A stretch of 64,000 bases of DNA from Xestospongia muta (lineage: Eukaryota; Porifera; Demospongiae; Haplosclerida; Petrosiidae). The first letter of the stretch is position 1. Every line of letters begins with the position of its first letter. This document shows, in pieces, positions 32,553 through 45,654 of this stretch. The DNA lies in assembly GCA_963693285.1 (NCBI GenBank), contig OY848921.1, forward strand, positions 4,211,497-4,275,496. Direction: 5' to 3'. The notes below the pieces were generated by a model. That model saw nothing but the letters and a program-made list of their open reading frames with translations, had not been told where the DNA came from and did not search any database. The position numbers and the translations under genes were made by a program.

Positions 32553-32604
32553 TAACAGGAATGTTACACAAGTTACAATCACCAATAATGATGAAACTAA
32601 GAAT

Positions 32605-35440
32605 TTAGTTGCTTCTTTGACAGGATCTACGATTATGACCAGCAATCCCACAATTACCACAGATCCTCAATCGCTTTCTCAGAGGGGAAGCTAAAATGGG
32701 ATAAATACTTTATTATTGATTTAGTTTATTTACCTGATGATGTTTCTTGACTTTATAAGTCAGGAGCTTGAACGTGTTGTTCTGAAGAGGACATCTGCTG
32801 TTCTGAAGAGGACACCTGTTCTAAAGAGGACACCTGTTCTGAAGAGCAATTTTGTGGTTGTAAGGCAGTAGGGTGGGGACAAGTGAGGTCCTTTGATCTT
32901 AGAGAGGAACAAAATGGTCGAATCTTCTCGAAAAGATACCACTGCCTCTCCTCAGACAATCCCATAGGATGAACTACAGGTGGTAATTCAGCTGATGAGA
33001 AAGAAAAGTCTCTCTTCCTGAGATCAAGCTCCAGCTGTTCAGAATCACTGAACTCTTGACTAAGACCCTTCCTGGCTTCTGAGCGACAAAGTTAAACTGA
33101 TGGTACTGCTTAATGTTTGGGACCTTCTTAAAATGTTCACCAAGGTAGGTGGACCACTCATAAGTGGTATCAATGTCTGTTCATCTTGTGTTCCGACAAG
33201 TCTTGCTTCATTGACAGCTGCAGAATTGTTGACCATTTCAACAATGTCTTGCAGGCATTCGACGTTTGTTTTTTTATATTTTTTTTTTATTAAGCCAAAA
33301 CCTGCATCTGGAGCAAACTTAGTATGTCCAACTACCATAAATGAGAGAGTTATAGATCTGCTTAGACCAACCATCACTCTCCAGCAAAGATACTAAATTA
33401 ATTTAATATTAATAAAATTATTGATTATTATTCTACCTGAATAACTGTGTTATTTTTGTTTTGTCCTATGCAGTTGTCAGCATGCATGGACTGATGCACC
33501 TCCCCGAGACCACAGTTACTGAAAAAATCATGCAACAAGCTAACAACCATGTTTGATCCTTTGCCAGTGTCACAAGATTCATTAATCAAGTAGTTAATCT
33601 ACAAAGGATTGGCATGCTATGTAAGTATTTTATATTTAATATTTACCTGTCTGGGTATTCCCTCACAACATACACCAAATAGACCACACTTCCTTGGTGT
33701 AAGGAAGTAAATTGGTTCAGGTTGTAAGGGGTTGCTTGGATAATGCATTTGCTGTGCAAAATTAAAGCTTAGATGTAGAGTTATGTCTCTGTTATTAGTA
33801 ATGGAGACTCTAAAAGGAAGCAGACAGGAAATTAAGTTAGATATTGTGAACCCCTTTTTAAAGTCATACCTGCTTTTGTCACATTCAGCCTTGTAAAAGT
33901 TTCGTTCAGTTGTAGCTTGCTCAATGTGAGCCTTTGCTGAATCAATAATCTAGGATAAATTATTCATTATTACCTTTATTATTATCATTGTCTATACCTG
34001 TAGTTTGTAAGATTCAGATGAATTGGCAGCCTGATCAATTGCAACAGAATTTCTCTGGCATAGCCAACAGAGATCTGATCTTGGTTTAGTGATCATGACG
34101 TGATGAGCAAACTTTTTCCATATATTTATGAAGCTCATGTACCCAGCTATACGTCTTGGTGATGGTCCATTTGCACGAATATAATCGTTCCATATTCCTC
34201 TCTTCGTCGTGTGAGTGGGAAGTAGCTGTACATCCATCCTCTTATAACCAGGAATTCTCCCTGCTAGCAATATGCCATGAGTCTCAGCATAGTTTTTTAT
34301 AAACGTTATGGTGTGTTTTAACTCTTCTGTTGTGTATGCGTTCTGTGGTAGTCGATTGGAATTGCCATGAAGTCTTGCGCTTACTCCGTGATTAAAGTAG
34401 TTCATTCTAATCGCATCCAACCTCTTCCTACTTATGCTATGTAAGAAGAGAAAAGTTGTCCTACATACTCTACCTTAACTCCTTCATGCATGAACTGTGT
34501 TCTTGGTTTTTCTCTGTCCTTTATTTGATGTCCTCTGTGTTGAATAGTTGTGGACGTAGATGTACTGGCCATTATTTGCCCCGAAATAACAAAATCAAGC
34601 ATTGAATGATCTAGTGCTCGACATTGGCTCCTAACAGACTCGTAATGGTCTATAGAGAATGCTCTGCTACAATGACCATCCCTATAAGACCCACACTCAC
34701 ATCCAGTCTCAAAGAAGTAAGCAATTTTCTCTTTTTCAATTTTGTCTACACCTTTGTCATCTAGTGAAACCTCAACTAAAAAATCAAAATGGCATTGATG
34801 GACTACTATAATAATAGATTGACTCACTTTCTTGTACTGCAATGTCAGCAGATTCATAAGCAACATCTACTGTAATTATGGTATGACTGAATAGTTTATG
34901 TTATTGGGCTTACGTTTAGCATTATCTCTTTGTGGTAGAGTAATAACGCTGACTGTATTCCTCTGTATTCCAGCGCTGTCATGTTCCATAACTAAACAAC
35001 TTGTAGGAATTGTACAATATGTGTCTGTTTTACCTTGTACATCATTAGGTCTTGCTTCATCAGTATCTGTGGCATGCTGCACAATTTCTCCTACAAAGAG
35101 GTATGATTATGTTTTATCAATGTAATGTTTACAATCTATAGTGTCTTCTGGTACTTTAACAATACTTTTTCCAAATATTGTGGAAGCCTCTGTGTGATGA
35201 TGATATTCATCGAGGTCTACTTTCTCGTCACCTTAAAATAATGTTTAATTATTAAATTGTTAATAAAATTAATAATAACATACTAGAATAGTCATCGGAA
35301 CTATCATGTTCATCGAAGTTGTCTTCACAGAAAAAGTATTCCTCTATGAAGGATTCTAATAGTGATTGATCATTAGAGCAAAAGGATCTACTCGTAGTAA
35401 GATCATTTAAAACTTTAGCGATCTGCTTCGTTTTCTCCAT
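32605..35440 (-). pseudogene. Ten-exon 'GQNKN' (DUF7869-like) transposon-type gene with zinc knuckle
   Basis: Exons: 35,284-35,440 (start MEKTKQIAKVLNDLTTSRSF); 35,133-35,231; 34,914-35,090; 34,828-34,869; 33,998-34,775; 33,870-33,949; 33,647-33,809; 33,437-33,598; about 32,753-33,392; 32,605-32,690. Introns are mostly 40-60 bp, and the first four junctions were checked for phase. Motifs: CECGSYRDGHCSRAF; MLDFVISGQIMA; TQFMHEGVKV; ILLAGRIPGYK; LCWLCQRNS; FNFAQQMHYPSNPLQP; YFLTPRKCGLFGVCCE; HADNCIGQNKNN; VVGHTKFAPDAGFGL; and a last exon RICGNCGIAGHNRRSCQR, a zinc knuckle with stop at 32,605-32,607. Two lesions: a 5-bp insertion near 34,465 between GVKV and CRTTFLFLHSIS, and a one-base loss near 33,160 before TYEWSTYLGEHFKK. 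Shorter relatives lie at 8116, 16,290 and perhaps 23,009. I believe the core corresponds to DUF7869; its role is unknown. Confidence 0.75.
32765..32845. repeat. Coding minisatellite, about four units of 17-21 bp
   Basis: The C-terminal region before the zinc knuckle of the gene above encodes SSEQVSSLEQVSSSEQQMSS, from repeats of TCTTCAGAACAGGTGTCC and variants. Confidence 0.8.
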
Positions 35441-35805
35441 CTAACTTGAAGTCACAGAAATAACAGCAGGCGTTCTTACCGCGTAATGATGTGGGGTTAC
35501 CAGGGTAATGATCGCGGCAACGCATAACTTATTTCGCGTAAAGACCGTATACTATTAACAGTTGTATTAGAAAAATGTTATACCATCATAAAGAAATAGA
35601 GTTTCATTAAGTTTAAAGTGTCAACATGAAGTATGATGTTTGTAGAGTTTGCTCGTACTAAAATCTCGATTTCGGTTAGTTAGCCATTTTTAACACATTT
35701 TTGCCTGTAGTGAAAAAACAATAATTGCGCGTTAGGTACCATTTTCGTATTTATGGTCACATATCAAAGCGAAAGAAATAATCAATAGAAAAGCAAGATT
35801 CTAGG
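35441..35805. other. No gene seen; 5' flank of the preceding gene
   Basis: Slightly more GC-rich and CpG-containing near 35,480-35,550 (ACCGCGTAATG, GATCGCGGCAACGC, TTTCGCGTAA), which may be the promoter of the minus-strand gene or the end of its element. Confidence 0.35.
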
Positions 35806-38616
35806 TCAAATGTCCATCCCGTCTGTGATGAAAGATTTGTATTGGCGATCCAATCCAGCAATATGGGTACCAGCTACTGTGCCCCACTTGTGGTCTACTT
35901 GTAGTGGTAGCTTTGCCACTTTATGCTGGAGGAATGTTAGAATATTATTTGTCTTAGGATGGTATGCCATATTAAAAATATAGTGAGTGGCCAACAAGAA
36001 GATTGCTGAAATGGCATTACTGCACTGCATTAATAGAGTTTGTAAATACCACCATGATTGTTGGCTTGATCTGTTGCCTCAACTGGGGGAGTTCCATGCT
36101 GTGTCAATGAAAATAAAAATAAAGGCACTTCATCAAAAGTGTTTGCAGTAAAGAAATCATCAAAACATAATAAGATATTATTTCTTTTGCTACAAACTGT
36201 TTCAATAAAGAGGTGTTAATTGTTAATAGTAGGTTTAAGAATGATTATTTCAAAACAACAACAACATCATGTCTTTGAAGAATGCTGTGAAGTAATATTC
36301 ATAACTAAATTAAAAGTATTAGTGGTAAAGAAGGTTGGTTGACACATGTCACTAAAATACTGTTCACACAACTATAAAATTAAATAGTCCCACCTATAAA
36401 AACTGTTAATATAACTAAAACCAGTATGTATACTGATTAGATGACAAGTTCATACCTGCACAAACTTGACAAGAAATAGAATATCTCCATCACACTTCTT
36501 AGCTTTTATGCCAGTCAGCAAAAGACCCAAACACCTTAGTGATACTAAAGCAGACTCATCTATGGATATACACAGACAGAAGGGAAAATCACTGATGTTG
36601 TGTACTTTATCTATGTTTACCTGTAGAAGCATCATCACTATAGCCTGATATAACTACTTTTAGGGCAGTGTTCTTCACCCTAGTGTTTTTGCAGTAGAGC
36701 ACAATTGAAGGAATCCATTTCAGAAAGGACTCTTCAAAGTCATCCCTGACATTTTCTTGCTGCACTATCAGTGCAAACTCTTGGGCAACCTAGTTATATG
36801 GTTTTACATGTAGTTATAATTCACACATACAAAAAAATCACAAAAGAACTTTTTTAAAAGTGGATATTCTTTTAAGATAGTAGTTAATGATGGGCATTCA
36901 GATCTAATCCACTCAGTACACCTCTCATATGTTCAGAACATAAGATCTTTCAATATTTGCACATTTGCTTTTGGTTTTGCTATTGCATCTATCAGAAGCT
37001 TCTTGTTTCGTGTGAGAGATTCATGATCTTCAGATGAAGGAGGAAGTGGAAGATATACATGCTTCTCTTGATTGATAGTCTTTCTTTTTTTTGAAGGGCT
37101 AGCCTGATCCTCATTCTTAGAACTGATAGAACTGGCCCCAGCTCTGTTTAAATTTAAGGTACTATTATAGATGAAATATTTCCATGAGTTCTGCAAGTGT
37201 CAATATATGGAATAAAGAGATTTATTTTACTGCGTATACAATTAGAATGATATTAAAAATTCATTTAAATAACAATAAATAAAAGATTACCTCTGTAGTC
37301 CCATCATCGTCTTGAAGGAATTTGTATCTTGCTACAAGTGATCTGGCTACAATGAGACAAGTACTAAGTGATAGACGCTGGTCATGTCATTAGCATTGTA
37401 GCTAGCATTTGACAAATATATTTTCGGTCCGTGTGGAGGAGTTGTTTGTTTTCAAAATTTTTTCGGTGCTCTGATGAAATACAGGTTATGGGAAATGGAT
37501 CTGGTACATTAACCACCTTAAAATAAAACAATAAAAAATGTTCATTCACATGTATAGAAAGTACTACATATGCATAATGCCTATTATACAAAATTTTGTC
37601 TTGTAAATGCAGAATAAAATGACGATATTTTTACACTCCAAGTCATTGAGATCAATCACATATATTTGTTGATTATTTTATCTAAAAACTGGATGTATTT
37701 CTAGATTTAAATGCATAGTATATTTAAAATACTACAAATCTCTAGTATGATTTTTGTCTTCTCTGTTCATGTAGATTTGAGAAACAATCAAAATTAGACA
37801 TTATTGTACTATACGTACAATGACTCATGCAGCTAAGATGGATTTATTGAGACAATATACTCTTATAGTTTGTAGACTTAGTTGTTACAATAATATAAAC
37901 AATATTCATATGATATTATGAACAATAATTATTATTGTAGTCACTCACTTTCTTCAACTTAGACTTGACCTCATGAGAAGTTAAATGGACATGCTTGTCT
38001 GATGTAGCCTGTAAACTCATGTTAGTTTGTATACTAATAAATAAGTGTACTTACCTTTTTCCACGAAAGTATACTAGAAGACTCAGGACTTACCGGACTT
38101 GCACTAATTGGTGTTGGAGACATTTCCACTGACGCTTTCCTCTATAAATGCAATATACATGTATGACCATGCATACAATCCTTGTAACACACACCTGATA
38201 TCGATCATGAGACTGTTCACAAAGAGTCTTCAAAGTGCTGTACACCTTGAGCCTAGTTCCAACATTAGGAATCACTTCCTTCAAACAATCCGGTCCAGGA
38301 CAAGCTACCAAGAGCAACTGTAATGGCCTCACCATCCATTTCTTGCTCTACAAGAAGAAACAAGCAACGTTAGTACATAACATTTACATAGACATTGTAC
38401 CTCTAAAGAACTCCTGAATATCTAAAGAAAAACCTTTTTCTTCGAGCCAGTCACAGATTTCGTCTATTGTCATACATTCTAATGGCATAGATTTATTCCT
38501 TGCCATGTCGTAGTCAAGTAAAGTATATAAATCTATAGACCCCAGAGATATCAGTGCTATCTGTAAGCTTAGCTTCTCTTTCCGTAAATGTCGAATGTGT
38601 TTAGCAACTAAAGAGT
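35806..38616 (-). pseudogene. SAM-domain gene (SAMD3-like), nine exons, two lesions
   Basis: Exons on the minus strand: 38,401-38,616 (MPLECMTIDEICDWLEEKGF; upstream ATG at 38,506); 38,195-38,347 (EQEMDGEAITVALGSL, then DCLKEVIPNVGTRLKVYSTL); about 38,054-38,141 (Ser/Pro-rich); about 37,951-38,010; about 37,291-37,518 (VVNVPDPFPITCISSEHRKN, then VARSLVARYKFLQ); about 36,846-37,188 (WKYFIYNSTLNLNR, KKRKTINQEKHVY, CTEWIRSECPSLTTILKEYP); about 36,612-36,792 (LKWIPSIVLYCKNT); 36,457-36,558 (DESALVSLRCLGLLLTGIKA); 35,806 to about 36,100 (AIFLLATHYIFNMAYHPKTN, WGTVAGTHIAGLDRQYKSFI). The start is a SAM domain, a helical protein-interaction module, and the middle resembles proteins labelled SAMD3-like in animals. 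Lesions: a one-base shift in the SAM domain near 38,295 and an in-frame TGA at 36,933-36,935. The remaining codons are well kept, so decay is recent or the gene is polymorphic. Confidence 0.65.
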
Positions 38617-38885
38617 CTATGTCGAAAAATGTAAGTATTAAAATGAGTTTTATTTCAATACTTTAACCTCACTATTATTGTTAAACATGAATATTAGACC
38701 TAAAATATTTTTACAACATAAATTTGCTTTTATTTATATTATTCTGTCATTGAACATTCTTAAACAATTGCTAGTTCTAGAATTTTTAAGTTTTCTATCA
38801 ACATCCTGTTTCTATGATATTTTTGATGTCTATGTACTAATACTTATAATAAAGGGTCTTAGAGATTTATCTATTTTCTTATGCA

Positions 38886-39990
38886 GTTTAGAGAAAAGGA
38901 TTTCATCCTCAGAACACCACAATCATATGACTATCATTGCTCACTGTTAAGTGGGCCTTTGGCTGTGCAAGATTTGGTAACATACAATGTTAATTTTAGA
39001 AGCCCTTTAAATGACCTTAAATATTTTCATGTTGAAAACTTTCAACTACCTCAAGACATTATGCATGTGATGCTTGAAGGTGTCATACCCTATGAGATGA
39101 AGCTAATGCTGGGACAATTTATAAACAATCAACATTACTTCACCCTCAGTGTTCTAAACGACAGGATACTATGTTTTCCAATCAGTCCAGAAGAGATTTC
39201 TGAAAAACCACCACCAATAAAAGCAGAACATTTGAAAGCAGGGAATAAATCAAAATTTCAACATTCCGATTTGTGTGGAATTAGAAATATTATTGCCAGT
39301 TTTAATTTATTTACTTACGTAGCTGCTCAAATTTGGACATTGGCAAGGTTCTTGCCATTGATCATTGGTAATAAAGTTCCAACAAAAAATCAGCTGTGGG
39401 ATTGCTATCTAATGCTGCTAGACATTTTAGAATTTGTACTGTACGTGTATTGTCTGTTGGTTTAGTTAATTACTTGAGTCCCTTGATTGAAGACCATCAT
39501 GTTATGTTCAAGCGTTGTTATCCTGGTTCATCAGTTATACCTAAAACACACTACACGACTCACTTTCCTACTCAGATCTTAAAGTGAGTTTGTTATGTTA
39601 ACAGTAGAAATGACCACATAGCTAATTGTAAGTAACTGTTGGTGTTAATATTATAACAAATACTTATAATACCATATATGATCATATATTGATTATTGTG
39701 GTTTTAATTATACAATACACATCCTCAAGTACTCCTGGTGTTAATTATCACTTTTGCACTGTAATAATTTCACTGAATCTTTGTAACGTTTTGCTATAGA
39801 TTTGGACCTCTGAGTACATCATGGTGTATTCGTATGGAGGCTAAAAACTGTTATATCAAGCGAGCTGCTTCAATTGGGAATTTTAAGAATATTGCCTTAT
39901 CAGTTGCCAAATGTCATCAATGACTTATGTGTGCTTATACCAATGAAAGGGACTTCTTAAGCAAGGAACTCAAAAGTGGATCGGGTATGT
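38886..39990 (+). pseudogene. CACTA-like (Tnp2-type) transposase, C-terminal half
   Basis: The exon starts after a TTATGCAG acceptor and reads FHVENFQLPQDIMHVMLEGV then IPYEMKLMLGQFINNQHYFT, the 'D-x-MHVLLEGVIPYE' block with the acidic residues usually thought catalytic. It continues IRNIIASFNLFTYVAAQIWT, LPLIIGNKVP. A frameshift near 39,440 precedes LIEDHHVMFKRCYPGSSVIP then KTHYTTHFPTQILK. A 215-bp intron (about 39,588-39,800) leads to FGPLSTSWCIRMEAKNCYIK, RAASIGNFKNIALSVAKCHQ and a TGA at 39,921-39,923 in place of Arg. It is more complete than the copies at 3.1-5.5 kb and complements the N-terminal half at 25.8-26.9 kb. Confidence 0.7.
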
Positions 39991-40306
39991 GTAACGTGAT
40001 ATCATATGTTGTGAGTTTCTGTTCAAGTTTGCATTATGAAATATAACTATATGCATACATATGGTGCATTCATTATTGTAAAAAGAGTATGGAACTCTCA
40101 CACAAATGATTTAAATGCTAGTTGTTGGAGTTGTGTTATTATAATTGGACTAGCATGCATTGTAGTTGGTATATGACTTTGTAATGCAACAGTGAAGAAA
40201 AATGCAAACTTCTAAGAAAATATCTCTGATAGGCTTAAGAGTAACTTTATGACTTTTAAATGACATAATAAAAAGTACAACATAAATATATAAATATAAT
40301 TAGATG
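39991..40306. other. No gene seen
   Basis: AT-rich spacer leading into the GATA tract. Confidence 0.5.
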
Positions 40307-40802
<496 letters not shown>

Positions 40803-42129
40803 TTGTATTTTAACATTTTAGATATTGTATTTTGTACATTGTATTTTAACCAAAATATACATAGGGTAAAAGTCAGTGCAGTTACCCTTTAATTTGTTGC
40901 TAGGAAACTAGCAATAATCTGTAAAATTAAGTTGTCTTGGAGGATCACTTCACTCCTTGAGCATTTCACTCCTTCAGTCATTTGATGATATTACTAATGG
41001 TTTAAAGATACTTGCACCATGGATTGATGAAGATTCAACTGCAATCAGATATGCCAAGCCAATTGCAACTTCTTCCAAAGGTGAGTTCCCAATGTGCTTG
41101 AATGAGCACTATGGTGTTTTTAAAATAATAGTCTTGCCACCATCTTGTAAATGTACATGAAATCATAGCTTATGTCATAGTTACACTGAAACAATTTATG
41201 CATGTGCAATACCAGACACGAGTAGATTTATGTAGATGGATAGATGCATTTATGTATACATGCATGTAGTAACTGATATCTTTATCATTGTTAGTAAATC
41301 AACTTCTACTCACCATTTCTCCTTGCTTTTCTATAACAAGTACAAAGGATGTCATGTCATTGCATACAGTTATAACAGTATCTGGTCATATTTCACATTT
41401 ATGTCTTATTAGGTGAGTCTTTTGATGAAAGGAGTGAAGAATAGAGAACCCTAACATATTTATAGCAGAAGATGTGATGTGTAGACTACTCTAATCTCTG
41501 AAGGAGGATACACTATCCATACTCTTCATAGTGTTGATTTGTTAACTATCATAATTTAACTCAAATATCAGCTGCTGTGAAGATTATAGTATCTATTCAT
41601 ACCTAGTAGATATTATTGGTTACTTTTACCAAATCATTATACCATTGACATATATATAGAGAGAGAGCTCTAAACACTTGTCACATATTATTAACACAAC
41701 TATAGCTTTCTTAATAATAAAGGGAACTATATGTTTTTTATAGCTTGTCAATATTCAATTGATGCAGTAAATTTAAGGTATATAGACTTAGTGATTATTG
41801 TTTACTTGTCGCTGAGATATATTCTTGGCAATAACTTTTGAACTACTAAAGAAAATACAATAAATGTATGTTGTAAACTTGTACGTTCTATAAGTTAGGC
41901 AGTTGTAATATTCTGTAAATCTATAGTGAAAAATTATATTCAATAGTAATAATACCAGGCCAGAGATATGTCAAAATGAAACTCAAAACACACACAAAAA
42001 AAGAAAATCAAGTGTTCATATAGTACCTGTTAGACATAAAAGTCCAGAACAGTAGTTGTATTTGTATAGATAGATGACTGCATTGAAGAATACAAATCCT
42101 AGGATTTTGTTTTGAGTAGCCTGTTGAAG
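40803..42129. other. No firm gene
   Basis: A plus-strand frame at 40,957-41,160 reads DDITNGLKILAPWIDEDSTA then RYAKPIATSSKGEFPMCLNE, somewhat protein-like and perhaps the tail of a transposase, but no splice or family support was found. The rest is AT-rich. Confidence 0.3.
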
Positions 42130-42700
42130 GTTTTTAACCCGTGGAACTTTAGTGAACACATGTAACTACCCTCTTATTAACTTTTCTTTTCATGTAAATA
42201 TGCTTGAGTAGATGATGAAAAGATTCCAAGGACATCTTTGTGTTGATTATATGGTAGCATTTTATCCACTGTTCTTTTCTCATAATGTATGTCTTCTTAA
42301 AATAGTCATAAAAAAGATTTGTTGTTGTGGCTGTTTTCAGTTGTTGTAGTGTGCATTATAGTAAGTTTTCAAACCTGGGTATATATGTTTCAGCCAGTCA
42401 AACATGTGGATTGTGGTATACCATTTGTTGAGTGTATTTGTCCTCAATTCTGTTTAATACCCCCACCAAACTCTGTCAACATGTTATGTACAAAGTAATT
42501 TTGATATTTGTGTAGTTTTTCTAAATATAAATGTCCATGTGTTAAAAATTTCTCAGCGTCGTCAGTCATAAACCACTTAGGATATATGTCTTCAGTCTTC
42601 CTTTTGATACCCTTAAAATACCCTAAAAGTCTGATCCTCCCTATTTGAGAGGTATTATGACACAGGGTAATACCCTTCACCAAACTCATCAACCACGATC
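42130..42700 (-). pseudogene. Mutator-like (MULE) transposase fragment
   Basis: The frame 42,444-42,692 contains RKTEDIYPKWFMTDDAEKFL, resembling the 'P-x-x-W-MTDD-x-A-x-x-A' block of Mutator-like transposases, where an Asp is catalytic. Further down the minus strand (42,150-42,330) are FYDYFKKTYIMRKEQWIKCY, then NTKMSLESFHHLLKHIYMKR and KVNKRV, resembling the 'W-x-x-C/Y-R...N-M-E-x-H-x-x-LK-x-YL-GK' block that follows. The CxWH segment between them was not found. Frames are broken. Confidence 0.55.
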
Positions 42701-44111
42701 ACAGTTATCAATGTAAAATTATATTCATTGTTTTTCTGTTTAGGTTGATCCTATTGACAGTAATTATGATGCGTTAAGAACATACTGTCCTATGTATATA
42801 CTTCTATTCATTCCAGTCTGGTGGACACATCTTTTGGTCTTGACATTGAGACTCAAAATGTTTTTGTTTGATTGAGTAGTTATACAAATAAAAAGAGTCA
42901 GCACACATACTTTATTTGTACTCAATAACCTTTTGATCCTTTGTAGGAGTCAAAATATTCTGCTTGCTTTTTCCTTATGTCAACAACCTATACAATATCA
43001 ATGATTGTGTTTGTGTACAACTATCTGTTTGTTACTACCATTAGTGTCCAATGACATTGGCCTTCATTGATAGAACACATGATATGGTTCTGAGCCATTA
43101 GATTTACCTTGTTGACAATTATAAATATCAATTGTTGACAGACTTCTTGTTACCTTGCTATATAATTCCTTTACAGCTTCATAACCATTTACAAGATAGT
43201 AAAAATTGAGAATTCATTGTAAAGATTTACTTCCCAACTTTTGGTGAACAGTTGAATTAGTAATTTAAGTAATGTAGGTCCCTTTTTTTAGCTTCATTGT
43301 ACAAAATGTCCATGTAGTATTAGATAACCTATATATGTATAATTAACCTCACTGATGTATATGTGATATCAAACCATTTTGTTCTATCAATCAAACCATT
43401 TTGTTTTATCAATTGTGAACCTAATGAAACAAGTATAATGTCTTGGGACATTAGACTTTTAAACATACCTGTTTTTTATTTAGTTATGAAATTTGTTTGT
43501 TGATTTACATAACCCACATTTACTTTAAGTTCTATAACACTACATATCAGATTGGTCACACTAGTGATATGACATACATTACATAGTACTACAATTATAG
43601 CAACTGAAATGGTATTTAGTTGTAATTCATTTCTAACTTGTCTGAGTTTGTTCAAACTGTAATTTTTTTGAATGAAAGTCAGTAATCTGTATAGAAATTA
43701 AATTTCAATATTGATTTGTACTTTGAAAACAATTTTCCAATGCTATTTATCAGTTGAATAAAATACTAGTGTGCATCTTGATATACACCCAGTGTTAAGG
43801 AGTTATGTTAAACTATACAGTAGTTTTATCTTAAGATGTGATTATATCATTTGCTTTTTACCTTTTAGGCGTGCTACAATTGAGTCTAATGGTATCACGG
43901 ACAAAGACGTCCTGAACTGATATCTTCAATTAATATATGAAAACTGGATTTTTGTGGATTATGAAATGTATTTATAATAATTACAATGATGGTTTACTTT
44001 ATTAACTGATTTTAATTATGTTCGTTTAATATTTATTACTGAGGTCTTCAATTTCTTGTTTTTGTTAGGCAAAGAAAAGTTGCATGATTGATAAAACATT
44101 GAATAACACTG
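42701..44111. other. No firm gene; one possible terminal exon
   Basis: At 43,869-43,919 on the plus strand a good acceptor (CTTTTTACCTTTTAG) precedes RATIESNGITDKDVLN and TGA, which may be a 3' exon of an unseen gene. A short direct repeat (AAACCATTTTGTT) occurs at about 43,372 and 43,394. Otherwise AT-rich and empty. Confidence 0.3.
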
Positions 44112-44234
44112 TTATTTAGCAATATTGGTGAGTCCATGTTGAACCATTGCTTCAAAATAGTATAATCCTACAGACATCATGAACTCATGTTTTGCTGTAG
44201 TAGTCAGTGCATGAGCCTGAATTTCCTCACACAT
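44112..44234 (-). other. Possible exon or small ORF, 40 residues
   Basis: The frame reads MCEEIQAHALTTTAKHEFMM then SVGLYYFEAMVQHGLTNIAK and TAA at 44,112-44,114. It has protein-like composition, but no family is recognised and there is no downstream partner. Confidence 0.3.
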
Positions 44235-44479
44235 CTAATTGGCAACTTCCTGTTGCTAATCTGCTACTTTTTCGATCTTCTACTCAGACACACCCCACAG
44301 ACAAATGCTAACCTCTATTTATAAATATAAATCATGAACATTGGCAGAAGAGCAGTGATGAAGGAAACATGAAACTTAATATACTCCTTAGACTTGTTAT
44401 TCATTGAAAAAGTAAACAGCAGGTCTTCATTGATTTGAATGGTATCAGCTATTTGTAATAAGTAATTTCACCATTTAGA

Positions 44480-44570
44480 ATGATATCTCAATTAAATATA
44501 TAATGTGCAGCCAACAACATGACTGAAATAGTATTACTGCATTACATTAGTAGACTTTACTCTACTTCAA
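44480..44570 (-). pseudogene. Fragment of a second SAMD3-like gene copy
   Basis: Minus strand reads QCSNTISVMLLAAHYIFN, matching QCSNAISAIFLLATHYIFN in the last exon of the gene at 35,806-38,616. DNA similarity is clear (GTGCAGCCAACAACATGACTGA against GTGGCCAACAAGAAGATTGCTGA) and extends weakly to about 44,690. Only this exon remains. Confidence 0.55.
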
Positions 44571-45654
44571 TAAAGTATTAGTTTAATAGCTCATTATCAG
44601 TATATGGACAATCATTCATTATATCACAAATATGTGGTTGATTATTGGTTCAGTCTGAGTTCCATGCTCTTTTAATGAAAATATTGGGATGCGTAGGGAT
44701 GAATGGAACATTATTGACAAAATCTTCACTGGATGAAAAGTATATATGATACTTAAGGATATATGTATCATATGTACATCATAATTATATTAGCTCTGAT
44801 ATAATACATATATTACAATTGATCATAGATGGATATACTTCTTGTATACTCTATATTGTGTTAATTTTTAAATTTCTAAATTAATTTTTTAATTAAAAAG
44901 AGAAATCCCTGAGTCAACCATGCAGATGCTAGGCAATGGGATTCAACTGCCTAACAAGATACATCAGAACCTCAAGGATTAGTTGGAAGCTGTGACAGGC
45001 ATCCAGTTCCCCTTGAATTCCCCTTAACATGATAAACCTGTAATATTTTGACTGCAGCACTACATTTAGAGCTAACACAGTCTACATGTATAATCTTATA
45101 GTTTTGCTAAAAGTTTATATAATTCAGTGAGATAGGTATGGGAGTACCTACTTCAATAGTTTGGGTGAAAGGGCTCTGCTTCATGAAAACCTTGTATAGC
45201 ATCATGATCTCTTAATTGTCTAGTATGCACAAATATAGACTGATAAATTATGCAGTAAAGCCAGCTTAGTATAGTACAACAATACCAACCACAGTAATTG
45301 TGTGCAGGGGCATGTAAAGCCTTGCCCACTCCCTAATAATTAGCAATACCCAGCAACCTTATGCACAAAATCCCAATATCCCTAAATGGGCAATGAGAAG
45401 GGAGTGATTCCAAATATCTCTGTACTATGGACAGATTCCAATGTCCTAAAATGCCTTTATATACATTTGTTTCACTGTACCAATTTAGTCCTAGGACTGC
45501 TAAACTTAGACACAATATTTTATTCTCCATTTAAATAAGTAATGTACATCAATAGTTATACATAATGAAGGGACTTTCTGTATCTGTTATATTGGGACAT
45601 GTTGTTATATCATTAGTCAAGTTATTTGTGTCTATGTCTTTAATAATCATGTAA
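44571..45654. other. No firm gene
   Basis: A plus-strand stretch at about 44,900-45,060 reads EIPESTMQMLGNGIQLPNKI with several stops after it, and could be the 5' part of the decayed coding stretch that follows. Otherwise AT-rich. Confidence 0.3.

Larger units (their letters stand above)
31841..32604. other. No gene; foldback DNA
   Basis: Contains the 45-bp perfect hairpin and the GGTTCT palindrome set listed separately, and looser inverted similarity (CAACTTGTTAAC at about 32,012 against ACAACAAGTTGCC at about 32,087). Confidence 0.5.

Noticed and set aside
33100..33396. 98-codon plus-strand ORF
   Set aside because: Antisense of exon 9 of the minus-strand GQNKN gene.
45333..45530. 65-codon minus-strand ORF
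   Set aside because: No motif, no splice support, in a region without other coding signal.
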